From Siphonodentalium dalli (lineage: Eukaryota; Mollusca; Scaphopoda; Gadilida; Siphonodentaliidae), in NCBI GenBank assembly GCA_032622095.1, contig CP136068.1, forward strand, positions 157,551,465 through 157,615,464: DNA of 64,000 nt, written 5' to 3'. The notes beneath the pieces were generated by a model that did not search any database, was not told where the DNA came from, and was given only the letters and a program-made list of their open reading frames with translations. Both the position numbers and the translations under genes were made by a program. Position 1 is the stretch's first letter. Each line of letters starts with the position of its first letter. Of the stretch, positions 12,590 through 24,342 are shown one piece after another.

Positions 12590-14305
12590 TTTTAGCTCAA
12601 CTTTACTTTGTAAAGTTTGAGCTATTGCCATGGCTTTGTCGTTCGTCGTCCGTGTGTGCGTGTGTACGTAAGGCGTCAATAATACAGGCTACATGTCGTA
12701 CCTTTGGTCGGATCATAATGAAATTTGTCATAGCTGTTGACATCATTTAGACCAGAATGAATAATTTTGGGGTCAATCGGAAAAAAAAACATTGCTGCCA
12801 GCGGCCATCTTGGATTTTAAAATTCAATCCATTAGCACGGGCTACATGCCGTATTGTTTGTCTGATCGTCATGAAATTTGTCATGAATGTTAATATTGAC
12901 ATGTAGATGGGAACGAGTCATTTTGGGGTCATTCGGCCCAAAAACATGGCCGCCAGCAGCCATCTTGGATTTTACTCTTTGTATGACTAAATTCTTTAGT
13001 ACGTGCTACAGGTCGTACTTTTAGTCTGATCGTCATAAAATTTGTCATGGATGTTAACAATGACATGTAGATGGGAAACGACTCATTTTGGGGCCATTCG
13101 CCCGAAAAAAATGGCCGCAAGCAGCCATCTTGGATTTTACTCTTTGTATGACTAAATCCTTTAGCGCGGGCTACAGGTCGTACCTTTAGTCCGATCATCA
13201 TAAAATTTGTCATGGCTGTTGAAATTGGAATGTAGATGGGAACGAGTCATTTTGGAGTCATTCGGACAAAAAACTGTGTTTTTGGAAGTCGGGTCACCTT
13301 CTAGTAGATATATACGATATCTCTGCATGTTGATAATCTATATAGTATTAATTAGATATTTCAAAAAATATGGCCGCCAGCGACCATCTTGGATTTAATC
13401 CATTAGCACGGGCCACAGGTCGTACTGTTTGTCTGATCATCATCAAATTTGTCATGGATGTTAATATTGACATGTAGATGAGAACGAGTAATTTTGGGGT
13501 CATTCGGCCAAAAAACATGGCCGCCAGCAGCCATCTTGGATTTTACTCTTTGTATGACTAAATCCTTTAGCGCGGGCTACAGGTCGTACCTTTAGTCCGA
13601 TCATCATAAAATTTGTCATGGCTGTTGAAATTGGAATGTAGATGGGAACGAGTCATTTTGGGGTCATTCGGACAAAAAACTGTGTTTTGGACTGGTCAAA
13701 TCGTGACCCCACTTGACCTTCAAAATGGACAATTCAAGGTCAAAGCCCGGACGAAGTCGGGTCACCTTCTAGTAGATATATACGATATCTCTGCATGTTG
13801 ATAATCTATATAGTATTAATTAGATATTTCAAAAAATATGGCCGCCAGCGACTATCTTGGATTTAATCCATTAGCACGGGCCACAGGTCGTACTGTTTGT
13901 CTGATCATCATCAAATTTGTCATGGATGTTAATATTGACATGTAGATGAGAACGAGTAATTTTGGGGTCATTCGGCCAAAAAACATGGCCGCCAGCAGCC
14001 ATCTTGGATTTTACTCTTTGTATGACTAAATTCTTTAGCACAGGCTACAGGTCGTACCTTTAGTGTGATCATCATAAAATTTGTCAGGAATGTTGAAATT
14101 GGAACGTAGATGGGAAACGAGTCATTTTTGGGTCATTCGGACAAAAAACTGTGTTTTGGACTGGTCAAATCGTGACCCCACTTGACCTTCAAAATGGACA
14201 ATTCAAGGTCAAAGCCCGGACGAAGTCGGGTCACCTTCTAGTAGATATATATGATATCTCTGCATGTTGATAATCTATATAGTATTAATTAGATATTTCA
14301 ACTTT
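12590..14305 (+). repeat. About 160-bp tandem repeats in a 468-bp higher-order array
   Basis: The array opens with the hairpin AGCTCAACTTTACTTTG/TAAAGTTTGAGCT (12595-12624), followed by at least seven units containing GCCGCCAGC-GCCATCTTGG and AAATTTGTCATGGATGTT. A larger unit beginning GTCGGGTCACCTTCTAGTAG recurs at about 13288, 13756 and 14225, giving a 468-469-bp higher-order period. The first of these lacks about 74 bp present in the other two. Open frames in the array (for example 12929-13213 minus) are by-products. The hairpin start is shared by many molluscan non-autonomous elements. Confidence 0.85.
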
Positions 14306-14482
14306 CCGCATTCCTTATCGCTCCATTGATTATAACACGTGAAATTATTCTTGTTCCAAGTGTCATTGAAACTTTCATTAGTAGCTTGCTCAAGTCGTAA
14401 TATCATGATGTGAAAACTATGAGCATATGAATCCCACTCTCTGTCAATTCCAATGTTAAAGTGACACTTCTAGTGCAAAATT

Positions 14483-17020
14483 GGCAATAATGTGATACAT
14501 CATTGTTATTATGTACATAATTGTCTAATCATGTACTTCTTTACTACCTAATTCTCAGTATACTCTAATAAAACATCAAAACTCTATATTATGATTCCCA
14601 TTCATAGCTATTTGCTATCCCAAGTGTTTGATTAAACATCTACAATCATGATCAATTGGCCTCTCACTGCTCAATACACTGTGTTGACCCAGACCCATAT
14701 AACTGGAATGTCATGGCTTGTGTATTGCTTACTTTTGGTCAATATGGATGAACATGTCAGTAAAATACATACAGTAATAAAAACGAAAAAACAATTATCA
14801 AAAAATTGATGAATTTTTTTCGCGCACTTAGGGGACATAGGAAATGGCCATCCGCTTAGGACAGACAGGAGTGCACGAGAGGGGGGAAATTTGGGGCTGC
14901 TGAGGGCTATATTCATATGAAAATTGACAGTAATTTCATCAATAAAGACCCTATTATATTATGGTTTACTACTGATTATTTGTGAAAGTGTCCTAAGATT
15001 TAGGTCTAATAATATTAAAGATAATATTAATGTGGCTTAGATTTAGGTAATTGTTCGATCCCAAATTTACCCAAGTCCATTGGCACTAATTATAACCTCT
15101 GTACTCCGAATATCGGGCAGCTTTATTAGTCCGTAAGTGAACAAATACGCTAACATTTACCTCCAAAATCCAAACGCTTAAAGCGATGGAAGAGACTGAA
15201 CGCAATCAGTTAGAAGTTAATGGTGTGAACGTTTCCGCATTTGAGTTGACCTATGTTTGACCCCGATGACCGTTATTGGCAACATTTAGTTACAAACGGA
15301 CAAAGTGTTCCTGGCACATTTATCAAATTTATTTACAAATCCCACTTTCTGCCAATTCCAATGTTAAAGTGACACTGCTAAAGTGACACTTCTTTCCCGG
15401 GGTGGTTGGTTACAATAATTTAAAAATCAAATATTTCAACCTTGTATACTGGAATTGTTTTCTGGGCCCCCCCCCCCCCCCCAACACCCCCTGACAGACA
15501 CATATATTTTTAATAATAAATTTTATATTCTTCTTTTTAGTTATATGCATGTATTTATAAACAAGAAGAAAATCAGCAAGGTTGAAAGATGGCCGAACAT
15601 TAACGACAGTTAGAAACAGAAAATATGGTACTTCTTGTCTCCAGTTCTCACACGGAAAATAATTGCATGTAATGTGAGTGAAATTAAGCTTTTGGTATTG
15701 TATAAAACAAGTTAGTAATGTATTATTGGCAATAATGTGATAATTTGTGTTATTATGTACATAAATGTCTAAACATGTACTTCTTTACTACTTAATTCTC
15801 AGTATACTCTAATAAAACATCAAAACTCTATATTATGATTCCCATTCATAGCTATTTGCTATCCCAAGTGTTTGATTAAACATCTACAATCATGATCAAT
15901 TGGCCTCTCACTGCTCAATACACTGTGTTGACCCAGACCCATATAACTGGAATGTCATGGCTTGTGTATTGCTTACTTTTGGTCAATATGGATGAACATG
16001 TCAGTAAAATACATACAGTAATAAAAACGAAAAAAAAATTATCCAAAAATTGATGATTTTTTTTCGCGCACTTAGGGGATAAAGTAAATGGCCGTCCGCT
16101 TAAGACAGACAGGAGTGCACGAGAGGGGGCATGCCCCTCTCGTAGGCGGGGGTCCGGGGGGCTTCCCCCGGGGAAAATTTTGAAAATTTGGGGCTGCTGA
16201 GGGCTATATTCATATGAAAATTGACAGTAATTTCATCAATAAAGACCCTATTATATTATGGTTTACTACTGATTATTTGTGAAAGTGTCCTAAGATTTAG
16301 GTCTAATAATATTAAAGATAATATTAATGTGGCTTAGATTTAGGTAATTGTTCGATCCCAAATTTACCCAAGTGCATTGTCACTAATTATTACCTCTGTA
16401 ATCCGAAACCTCTGTACTCCAAATATCGGACAGCTTTATTAGTCCGTAAGTGAACAAATACACTAACATTTACCCCCAAAATCCGAATGCTTAAAGCGAC
16501 TGAACGCAATCAGTTAGAAGTTAATGGTGTGAACGTTTCCGCATTTGAGTTGACCTATGTTTGACCCCGTTGACCGTTATTGACAACATTTAGTTACAAA
16601 CGGAAGAAGTGTTCCTGTCACATTTATCAAATTTATTTACAAATCCCACTTTCTGCCAATTCCAATGTTAAAGTGACACTGCTAAAGTGACACTGCCTTC
16701 CCGGGGTGGTGGGTTACAATAATTTAAAAATCAAATATTTCAATCTTGTATACTGGAATTTTTTTCTGGCCCCCTCCCCCACACCCCTGACAGACACATA
16801 TATTTTTAATAATAAATTTATTATTCTTCTTTTTAGTTATATGCATGTATTAATAAACAAGAAGAAAATCAGCAAGGTTGAAAGATGGCTGAACATTAAC
16901 AACAGTTAGAAACAGAAAATATGGTACTCCTTGTCTCCAGTTCTTACATGGAAAATAATTGCATGTAATGTGAGTGAAATTAAGCTTTTGGTATTGTATA
17001 AAACAAGTTAGTAATGTATT
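14483..17020 (+). repeat. 1.24-kb direct tandem duplication, two copies
   Basis: Copy 1 (about 14483-15722) and copy 2 (about 15723-17020) share the whole sequence, starting TTGGCAATAATGTGAT and ending AAACAAGTTAGTAATGTATT. Copy 2 contains a GC-rich segment of about 65 bp (about 16128-16190, with GGGGGTCCGGGGGG) missing from copy 1, probably lost between short G-rich direct repeats. C-runs occur at 15468-15482 and near 16770. No gene is recognisable in either copy. Confidence 0.88.
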
Positions 17021-17735
17021 ATAAGATACTTGAAATACCATACCTTTTTCCTTATTCGTTGTTTAGGTAAATTGAAAGGTAACATCAGTGTGGAATGCCT
17101 TCTCTTTTCGCGCATCAACTGTTGGCAGTATTGGCCTGACAATATTTACCTTGACCTTGTAAGCCTGTGCATTCTCTTATATATGCGAGGCTTCCTATGG
17201 GACACCTGCATATATAGAAAATGCACTGGGACAGGATCTTTACTGAAGCATCAGAGCAACTCATGTCATGAAAACGTTAAAGGCCTGTTGTCTTGCATTA
17301 TACCTAACTAGTAATTATTGCAAACCTTACTCGTATTTAAATTCGCGCAGTATTATTTTCCCACACGGTTTGGTATAAATTCAGGAGTCGTACTGTTTCT
17401 TGCTTAGTTTTAAATTGGCGAGGGTAATATGTTCGTGAGTGCATGTTCAGTATTTTACGTAAGAATACATGTTTTACGGACGATTGGAGTCATTAGATTC
17501 ATATTCGGACAAGAATCTCATTACCATTTAAAGCATATAATGCGATAAATAATTGTACCATATAATCTTCTACGTTTAAATGCTTGTAAAAATTAATATT
17601 TCAGATCCCGTTTCCATATTCACAACCCTGCGTCTAGTGGCACAGTAGTTATATAATAGTCATGAGTTATTTACATGTATGTGAACCCAACTATTTAATA
17701 TTTAAAACACAAGCAACCTTTATTATGTCCCCGAC
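17021..17735. other. Gene-free stretch with a third, degenerate hairpin
   Basis: At 17166-17232, GTGCATTCTCTTATATATGC with an imperfect complement downstream is a decayed relative of the two hairpins in the MITE at 10275-10666. Nothing else is recognised. Confidence 0.6.
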
Positions 17736-18425
17736 TTGAAGGCGGCGGGTATATAGGCGACGTGTACGTCCGTCCGTCCGTCCGTACAAACATTTTGCAT
17801 TATTGTTCAGCAACTGCTGGGCCGATTTAGCTGATATTTGATATGGTGATAGAGCAGCATGGGGGGAACAGCTACATGCATAGCGCGGGTTTCGTCCACC
17901 CATTTTCACCAGAGTTATGGCCCTTTTTGACTTAGAAAATTCAATTTTGTCTGTCCGTACAAACATTTTGCATTATTGTTCAGCAACCGCTGGGCAGATT
18001 TAGCTGATATTTGATATGGCGATAGAGCAGCATGGGGGGAACAGCTACATGCATAGCGCGGGTTTCGTCCACCCATTTTCACCAGAGTTATGGCCCTTTT
18101 TTACTTAGAAAATTCAATTTTTCTCTTGTTTTTTTGGGTTTCCAGATGATAGCGTGAGCTTTGGTGGTACAGTTATATGAAAATACATGTCTGATGATTT
18201 TTGCCAGAGTTATGGCCCTTTTTTCAACTTAGAAAATTTGAATTTTTGCTTGTTTTTGGGTTTCCAGATCGCTTGTTTTTGGGTTTCCGGAATTTCTAGT
18301 ATGAACTTCTTTTGGAATGGTCATATAGACCTCCTGGGATATCCGCAGTTTCGTCCATGCTTAATCCGAATTGCTACGGTCGGGGGCAAATGCCACGCGA
18401 CAGCGTACCTCTTGTTTTTCTGAAG
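17736..18425 (+). repeat. (GTCC)n-bearing repeat element with two 172-bp units
   Basis: Starts TATGTCCCCGACTTGAAGG, followed by (GTCC)n at about 17767-17787. Two near-identical units follow, containing TTTGCATTATTGTTCAGCAA (17791 and 17964), and a decayed third half-unit near 18195. It ends near GGGGGCAAATGCCACGCGAC. This is the usual layout of short non-autonomous repeats in molluscs. The open frames within are not genes. Confidence 0.7.
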
Positions 18426-19899
18426 TCAGCAGCCTGCTCAGTTTCGGTTTTATGTTCGAACTCAATTCAATGATCCACATAACTGCTCAAATATCAGAAT
18501 AATTACTTCGATCATATACACCCATCTTAACAACAAAATTATAATAAGTCATCTCCTATTCGATGTAAATTTCCGTCGTGATGGTCTTTACTACACAAAT
18601 GTATCTTTAGGACAGATTAAGAACTGACACTGTCATCAAACACAGGACCTTTTCTAAAATATGTTTGTCAGTTTTGAATTCGCGCAACATGGTACGCAAA
18701 TTCAAGTGCGCGAATTTTAAACTGAGTGAAAAATAGTACTGCACGTATTTAAATACAATTAAGGTAGCCAATTATCAGACAACATGATTTTCAGTGTACT
18801 GTACATATATTAATATTTTTCCTCCCATTATTAAGTTACATAAATTTGGAGGTTATATAAACTGAGCCATAATGCTGGGCAGTATTTTTGTATACCGATT
18901 ATAAGTGGTTAGGTTTTCCATACTGTCACCATTGGGTTAATTTTGTTTTTATTAGGTACACTGAAGTTGGGGTATTATCGAGGTTTGCATGAATATTTTG
19001 AAAGTAGAACACCATATTACTCTATCGGCAATGATTTTGACCAAGCCCAAATTGTTTCTGGATTTGATTTTGCCAACTGGTCACATTCAGATTATGTGTG
19101 ACTATACGATCGGCGATTCGTATACTAGCTGCATTCCTTCATGCTTTTAATAATAATTCCTGATTATAACGATTGTATCTGTGTATTACTGATAATTACC
19201 AAACACCACAGAAAATAATTCTATGGGAAATTATACATGGTGTATGACGGACATTGGCTAAGCGACTTTAATTGATTTCTAAATTACAATTACCAGTAGG
19301 CTTATCTTTTCAGTGTGATATTTGAGCTGGTTCATTTTCTGTAAAGCTGCCTTTAGTTACTTTTCATATAATTATATTTACATACTAAGTGTGATTATCA
19401 CTAAATCCAGCATTCCGATTGGTGGGCGCCCACGTGACTAGTTGCAGTTATTTCTCAGTGAACATGCAAGAGGTCATAACTGCAACCCCATAATTACATC
19501 GCCGCGTCATTGGTTTTGGAAAGAAGAACGCGTAATGTTTTGGGCGCCATTGGACTCACGCAGGATTGACTTAATAAATCATCAGGTTTCAATATAAAGA
19601 AATTATTCCTGTTAACTTTTGCCAAGGGTGCTATGTGATATTTTGGGCTGGTTTTGCTGATAATGCGGGTTGAATTTGCCACGGTGGGGGTATGCTAGCA
19701 CGCGAGTGCACACCTCTTATTGGAATTGGTATTTAATGGGGCTAATTGACTTGGTTGGTTTTGAGGTTGTAACAGTAATTTTACATAACAGTGGTTTCAG
19801 CATTCTAACTTGCTAAATCCGGTTAATGGAGAATTGCTAATGATCAAAATATGAACAAATATATTGATATGATTGAAATATATTGAGGCTACTCCTGGA
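18426..19899. other. Gene-free stretch
   Basis: AT-rich. Contains a hairpin with arms CAGTTTTGAATTCGCGCA and TGCGCGAATTTTAAACTG (about 18669-18726). No gene is supported; the minus-strand frame at 19494-19682 has no domain. Confidence 0.5.
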
Positions 19900-20290
19900 T
19901 TTTAATTGTTTTAAAGACATTCATGAGAATGCAACGAAGTTAGGGTGGGTATACTGGAGTCAACTTGTCCGTCCGTCATCCGTCCGTCCGTGGACACAAA
20001 TTTGTTTGGGAGTTTTTCTCAGTCATCAACCACCATGTGAATCTGTGCACCTGCGATTATGACGTCTGTCGGACGTTTTTTGATGGAGTTATTCCCCCTT
20101 TTTCGACTTAGAAAATTTTCGCAACATGTATAATTTTGTCCGAGCTTTTATTTCTACATTTTAGGTCAATTTTTTTTATACGCCCGTTTGAAAAAACGGC
20201 CGTATTATAGTATTGGTCTGTCCGTCCGTCCGTCCGGGGGTCCGTCCGTCCGTTAACCTGGTTTCCGGATGATAACTTTAGTTAGAGTGA
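19900..20290 (+). repeat. (TCCG)n-type repeat fragments
   Basis: Two adjacent fragments carry TCCGTCCGTC tracts (about 19970-19992 and 20220-20253). The second begins with the short hairpin CCCGTTTGAAAAAACGG. Both look like ends of small non-autonomous elements. No coding content. Confidence 0.6.
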
Positions 20291-20705
20291 ACCAAATTTA
20301 TGCGTGACTTTAGATCATCATTGTTAGATCAGTAATACAAATATTAATGTCCTATCCATAAATACCTGAACAAAATCAATAATTTCTTAGTTAACATCAG
20401 TCAAACAAAGAAAATATTATATATCATATTCCAATCAACGTGTTTTCAAATATTACAACAAAGTAAAGACTTACACATAAACAATTAAAATAATACGATG
20501 CTCAAGAACAGATATATAATTATATAATTAAGAACACGTTTTTCATTGTCAACCGATATTGTGTAAGGAAATCATAAACGCTCTTTATAATAGGTTATTT
20601 ATGTAACTTTGGGGGGGGGCAATACATCTGGCAAAACATGAAAATAAACTGCCGAATTTTTGAAAGTCGGTATCTTATCTTACCACCTAAACCTATGGAT
20701 GTGAA
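20291..20705. other. Gene-free stretch upstream of the H3 promoter
   Basis: AT-rich with a G9 run near 20613. No repeat partner or gene was found. Confidence 0.4.
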
Positions 20706-21286
20706 GTTATTAAAATTCATAAAGAAGATTCAAATCTGAAAGAATGTTAAACTGTAGTGTAGATGCGCAAAATGTGAGAGAAATGGTTACTGAAATAAAT
20801 GGAAATTCGCATTAATTTACACAAAAACCTCAATCTTTTGAGAAAACAATAACATTCAAACAGTTTTACAAATACACCACTAATGTTTCGACCTAACTTG
20901 TAGCTCTGATATACAAAGTGTTTAGTTATATTGCTGATGATGGTAATCGTAAAATATATTAAATAAAAAAACATTGTACCTAAGTTGTTTTTCACAAGAT
21001 GACCGCATTTTTCGATCCAAAACTGATAGGAACCAAATCGAAGGGTGCGAGGATCGAACTTCACTGACAATTCGCGCCGATCACGATGCAGAGTTATCGG
21101 CTACCGACCGCTGACAAGTAACCAATGAGAGATCGCCTCGGCGGCCAATCGTTCACGCACCTCGCGAACCAATGAACAGCTCAGATATGGGACAAGAAAG
21201 CCAATCGGATTGCAGCTTGTCGACCTATTTAGAATCGACTTTGAAATGTTTTGCTTTATATCGTCAAATTCTTTTACAGAAGACTT
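20706..21286 (+). promoter_or_regulatory. Histone H3 promoter and 5' UTR, cut off from its coding exon
   Basis: The segment matches 43494-44038, the upstream region of the intact H3 gene, apart from substitutions and a 27-bp indel near 20877. It has four CCAAT boxes (21122, 21145, 21169, 21201), a TATA-like CTATTTAGAA at 21224-21233 and the 5' UTR up to ACAGAAGACTT (21286). In the intact gene the ATG follows about 23 bp later; here 13,172 bp of retrotransposon sequence intervenes before the rest of the 5' UTR at 34459. Confidence 0.9.
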
Positions 21287-21482
21287 GAAGATTCATCTTT
21301 TTTCGCCACGCAACCTACGCAGAAAGCTGAATTATATCTATGTTTCTGTGAGTGTATTGTGTGCGTTAATACGGATTTCTCACCCAGGTTCCAGGCCTCG
21401 GGAGCATCCAGGATGTGGCTGGGAATTTTCCTGCAGCAGTCAATTCAGGTCGTATAACATCACGCCCCAGCACGTGCACACA

Positions 21483-22808
21483 ATGGCTGTTCATACTGAT
21501 CGCGTTAATGGCGTCCTTTGGCGTCCTTCACCAGTTTTATTCGGGCCCACTAATGCCCCACCACCGTTGTGTTCCGATGATGTGGCGGGTAATGTCCCAT
21601 CCGTTCTCATAGAAAGCTTAGATCCTTTAGATCCCTACAAAGATTTATACCTTCCTGCAAATCGGAAAATTCCCGACGACGTTCGAGGGGATCTTCTAGA
21701 GCGCACAGTAAGTGCCAACATTCGTGGGGTTAACCCCGGTAGGATCACAGCGGCTTCTTTAGCGGACAAAGTTCTTGCCGAGATGCCAGGTTCAAATATT
21801 ACACACCCGCCATTTATCGTGGAAGGTCCATCCGGGATTGGAAAATCGTTTTCGTCAACAACAAGGTGGACGTTGAAAAATTCATCCAACTTTAGGAATT
21901 CCAACCTTACGGTGATGACTTATTTGTGGGATGGTCGGGTTCCCGTCAACGGGTCACCACAATACGTGTCAACTGGCTACCTTACCATGTACATCACGGA
22001 AACGTGTACGAACAATTATGTGGTTTCGGGGAAATAACATACATGGGATATGATTCCTTTTACAAACAAGGCCATACAATTGCAAACGGGGTACGGATTT
22101 TGAAGGCAAAGCTATCTGTGGAAGACTTCCAGGCCTTTCCCGATTTTATAGAGGTGGAGGGCCACACCGGATTGGTGACTGTGGTCGGACGCCCCCCTCT
22201 GTGCCTGCGATGTCGGGGGAGGGGCCATGTTAGGGCCACCTGCCCTCAGGGTAAACCTAGTTCGTATGCAGGTGCTGCTGGCCGTCACCCGGAGGATGAT
22301 GAGAGGGAAGCTCCCACGGGGGTAAGGATGTGCAGACCACGGATGTGCCGGACACACGCACCCCCCCCCCCCCTGGTGAGGATTATTCCATGCCGCCAGT
22401 CTTGTCTCTGTCCCAGTTTCAAGCTCAGTTCGACAATGCAATTCCGCCCACTGGGGATATTCGGCCCAGTTTGACTGATTTTGCGGACGATCTACTGCTC
22501 CACCACCGGAAGTATTGAATTTTCATACTCCTGCGGGAGACGTTTTAGCAGTGTCAGGGGGCATTGAGGTGATGGACACTTTCGCCCCCCGGCCAAGCGA
22601 TTCACGTAAACGTGCCCACGACCATTCAGACGACGAAACAGACAATAAGAAATTGGTTGTGGTTGTCAATCACGACCTCGCCGCCTCCGAGGACCCCCTC
22701 TTTTGTGATGGTACTGGTTCCTCGTCGGACCCCGGTACCATCACGGGGGATGAGAGTTCTCTCGGAGACGGCGTGGTTGAGGATTCAGATTGTTTGTCGG
22801 ACACTTAA
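21483..22808 (+). pseudogene. Tx1-like LINE ORF1 (copy 1), frameshifted
   Basis: Start chosen at 21483 (MAVHTDRVNG), matching the start in copy 2. The product is a Gag-like nucleic-acid-binding protein expected to coat the retrotransposon RNA. The CCHC zinc knuckle CLRCRGRGHVRATC is encoded at about 22203-22244, followed by an acidic, Pro-rich tail ending DSD-LSDT. Copy 1 has a 4-bp insertion near 21802 and further length changes in the C-run near 22361 and near 22489, so the reading frame moves at least three times. Copy 2 keeps one frame over the same region, apart from one stop. Confidence 0.85.
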
Positions 22809-23203
22809 TTCATACCATTATTATGCTTACAAACTTAAACTCAACAAACTCAACTATGTTTGCAACGACTCGGATTAGCCCCCAGATTATGACGACTCTT
22901 CTTGATTGGCACTTGACCGCGGATTTGTCCACGACTGCCGGCCTTGCCTACCTCTTTCCATTTATGCCGGACTTATTATGGTCTGGCAGTCACTCAGGGT
23001 ATGGTTGTATCGTTTCCTATTATTTAGGTATTGTATGGTTTCGTTTACGTCCGTGCTTACTGTTTTTTATTAATTTCGGTACATTTTGCTTTATTTATTT
23101 ATCTTATATTTTCCTTATTTCTGATATGTTTAGTTTTGTTGCTTGTGTTCAGTTCTTCTCTTATTTGCCCCAACGTGGATGGGATTAAAATATCTTGTGT
23201 GAT

Positions 23204-24137
23204 GCTCCAATTACTGTAGACGAGCTTTTGGAGGCCATTAAGGGTTTGACACGTGGCCGTGCACCGGCCCTGGATGGTTTGGGGGTGGAATTTTATTCCA
23301 CCTTCTCCCACCTCTTATTACCCACATTATTAGTCCTGTATAATAATTATTTTCTTACAAAATTGCCCCTCTCATTACGTACATCACTGATTACGCTCCT
23401 GCCCAAGGAACCGACCATCCCGAAATTCCCTCAAACTATCGTCCCATCAGTTTGTTAAATGTCGAACTTCCAAGGATATGTACCGACATCTTTTGCAATC
23501 AGTCATTTCTCTGCCTTCACTAAGGCTCAAATACCCACAATTGCCTTTTAAGTTGGTATGGCACAATCTTCATAACCCCGCCATTGATCCTCTGGTTCGG
23601 GGTATCATGTATCGTTTAATACATGGGGTTCTTTATACGAGAGATAGATTAGCAAAATACTATGGACAAAGGGTACTCAAAAACTGCCCTTTGTGCCTCC
23701 AATTTCCGGAGAACGTAGAGCATCTTTTCGTTAATTGTTCAGTTGTTCAAGTACTTTGGGACCTCGTCTTTGGTTGGCTCAAACCTCTAATACCGCATGA
23801 ACGGTTTCGCACACACCTTGGGTTTATTCGGTTTTTGTTAATTCGAGCCCGTGATCCGAATCATCGAGCATTAGCGCTCGTTCTCATTACTGAAGCCGTG
23901 GCCACTATTTGGCTCTTTAGAAACCACATACATCATGCTAAAAAATTCCTTCAAACGCGGCCGACGGTTTCTCAACCATCACACGTATTTATTTTGCGAT
24001 ATTTATCCCGGATCCGCACTCACGTACTCATTGACAAATTACGTATGTCCCTCACTTCTTTTGAAGAGCTTTGGCTCCAAACAACAGATATATGTGAACT
24101 GAATGCCACCGATGACTCTATCCATTTCAATATTTAG
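23204..24137 (+). pseudogene. Tx1-like LINE ORF2 remnant (copy 1): RT N-terminus joined to C-terminal domain
   Basis: The first part, 23195-23458, encodes ITVDELLEAIKGLTRG, GVEFYSTF and SLITLLPKEP, the N-terminal fingers of an L1/Tx1-type reverse transcriptase. The homology stops near NVE (about 23465), where YRPISLLN is normally followed by the palm. It resumes at 23478 as a 219-codon frame with RLIHGVLYTRDRL and CPLCLQFPENVEHLFVNC, the zinc-knuckle (zf-RVT) C-terminal domain. The catalytic FADD region and the whole endonuclease are missing. The same joint is present in copy 2, so the deletion predates both insertions. Confidence 0.85.
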
Positions 24138-24224
24138 TTATCTTTATTTAGATTGTCTCCTTTTGGTGACTTCACTTACGCCCGTGTAATACGCGGGTGC
24201 CCTACATATTACATTGTCATTCAA

Positions 24225-24233
24225 CCGTTAATT
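24225..24233 (+). repeat. Target-site duplication of the Jockey element, left
   Basis: CCGTTAATT here is repeated at 30115-30123 directly after the Jockey element. In the uninterrupted Tx1-like copy 2 it occurs once, near 33860. Confidence 0.9.
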
Positions 24234-24342
24234 CCTTTTCAATTCTTTTATAATTTACCAGTACCCTTTCATAACACTTTCACTTTGTTGATTATTTTTT
24301 TAGAAATTATTTCAACTTTTTCGTAGATTTTCTCAAATCTAC

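Noticed and set aside
14671-14916. Minus-strand 81-codon frame
   Set aside because: Lies in the tandem 1.24-kb repeat; the second copy does not keep the frame.
20747-21070. A minus-strand open frame present upstream of both H3 genes
   Set aside because: It is shared only because the whole promoter region is duplicated. The version at 43531-43827 has an internal 27-bp difference and no protein resemblance.
21040-21075. tRNA-like T-arm (complement GTTCGATCC) upstream of H3
   Set aside because: No A box, anticodon arm or cloverleaf could be fitted; the match is only to a short B-box-like string.
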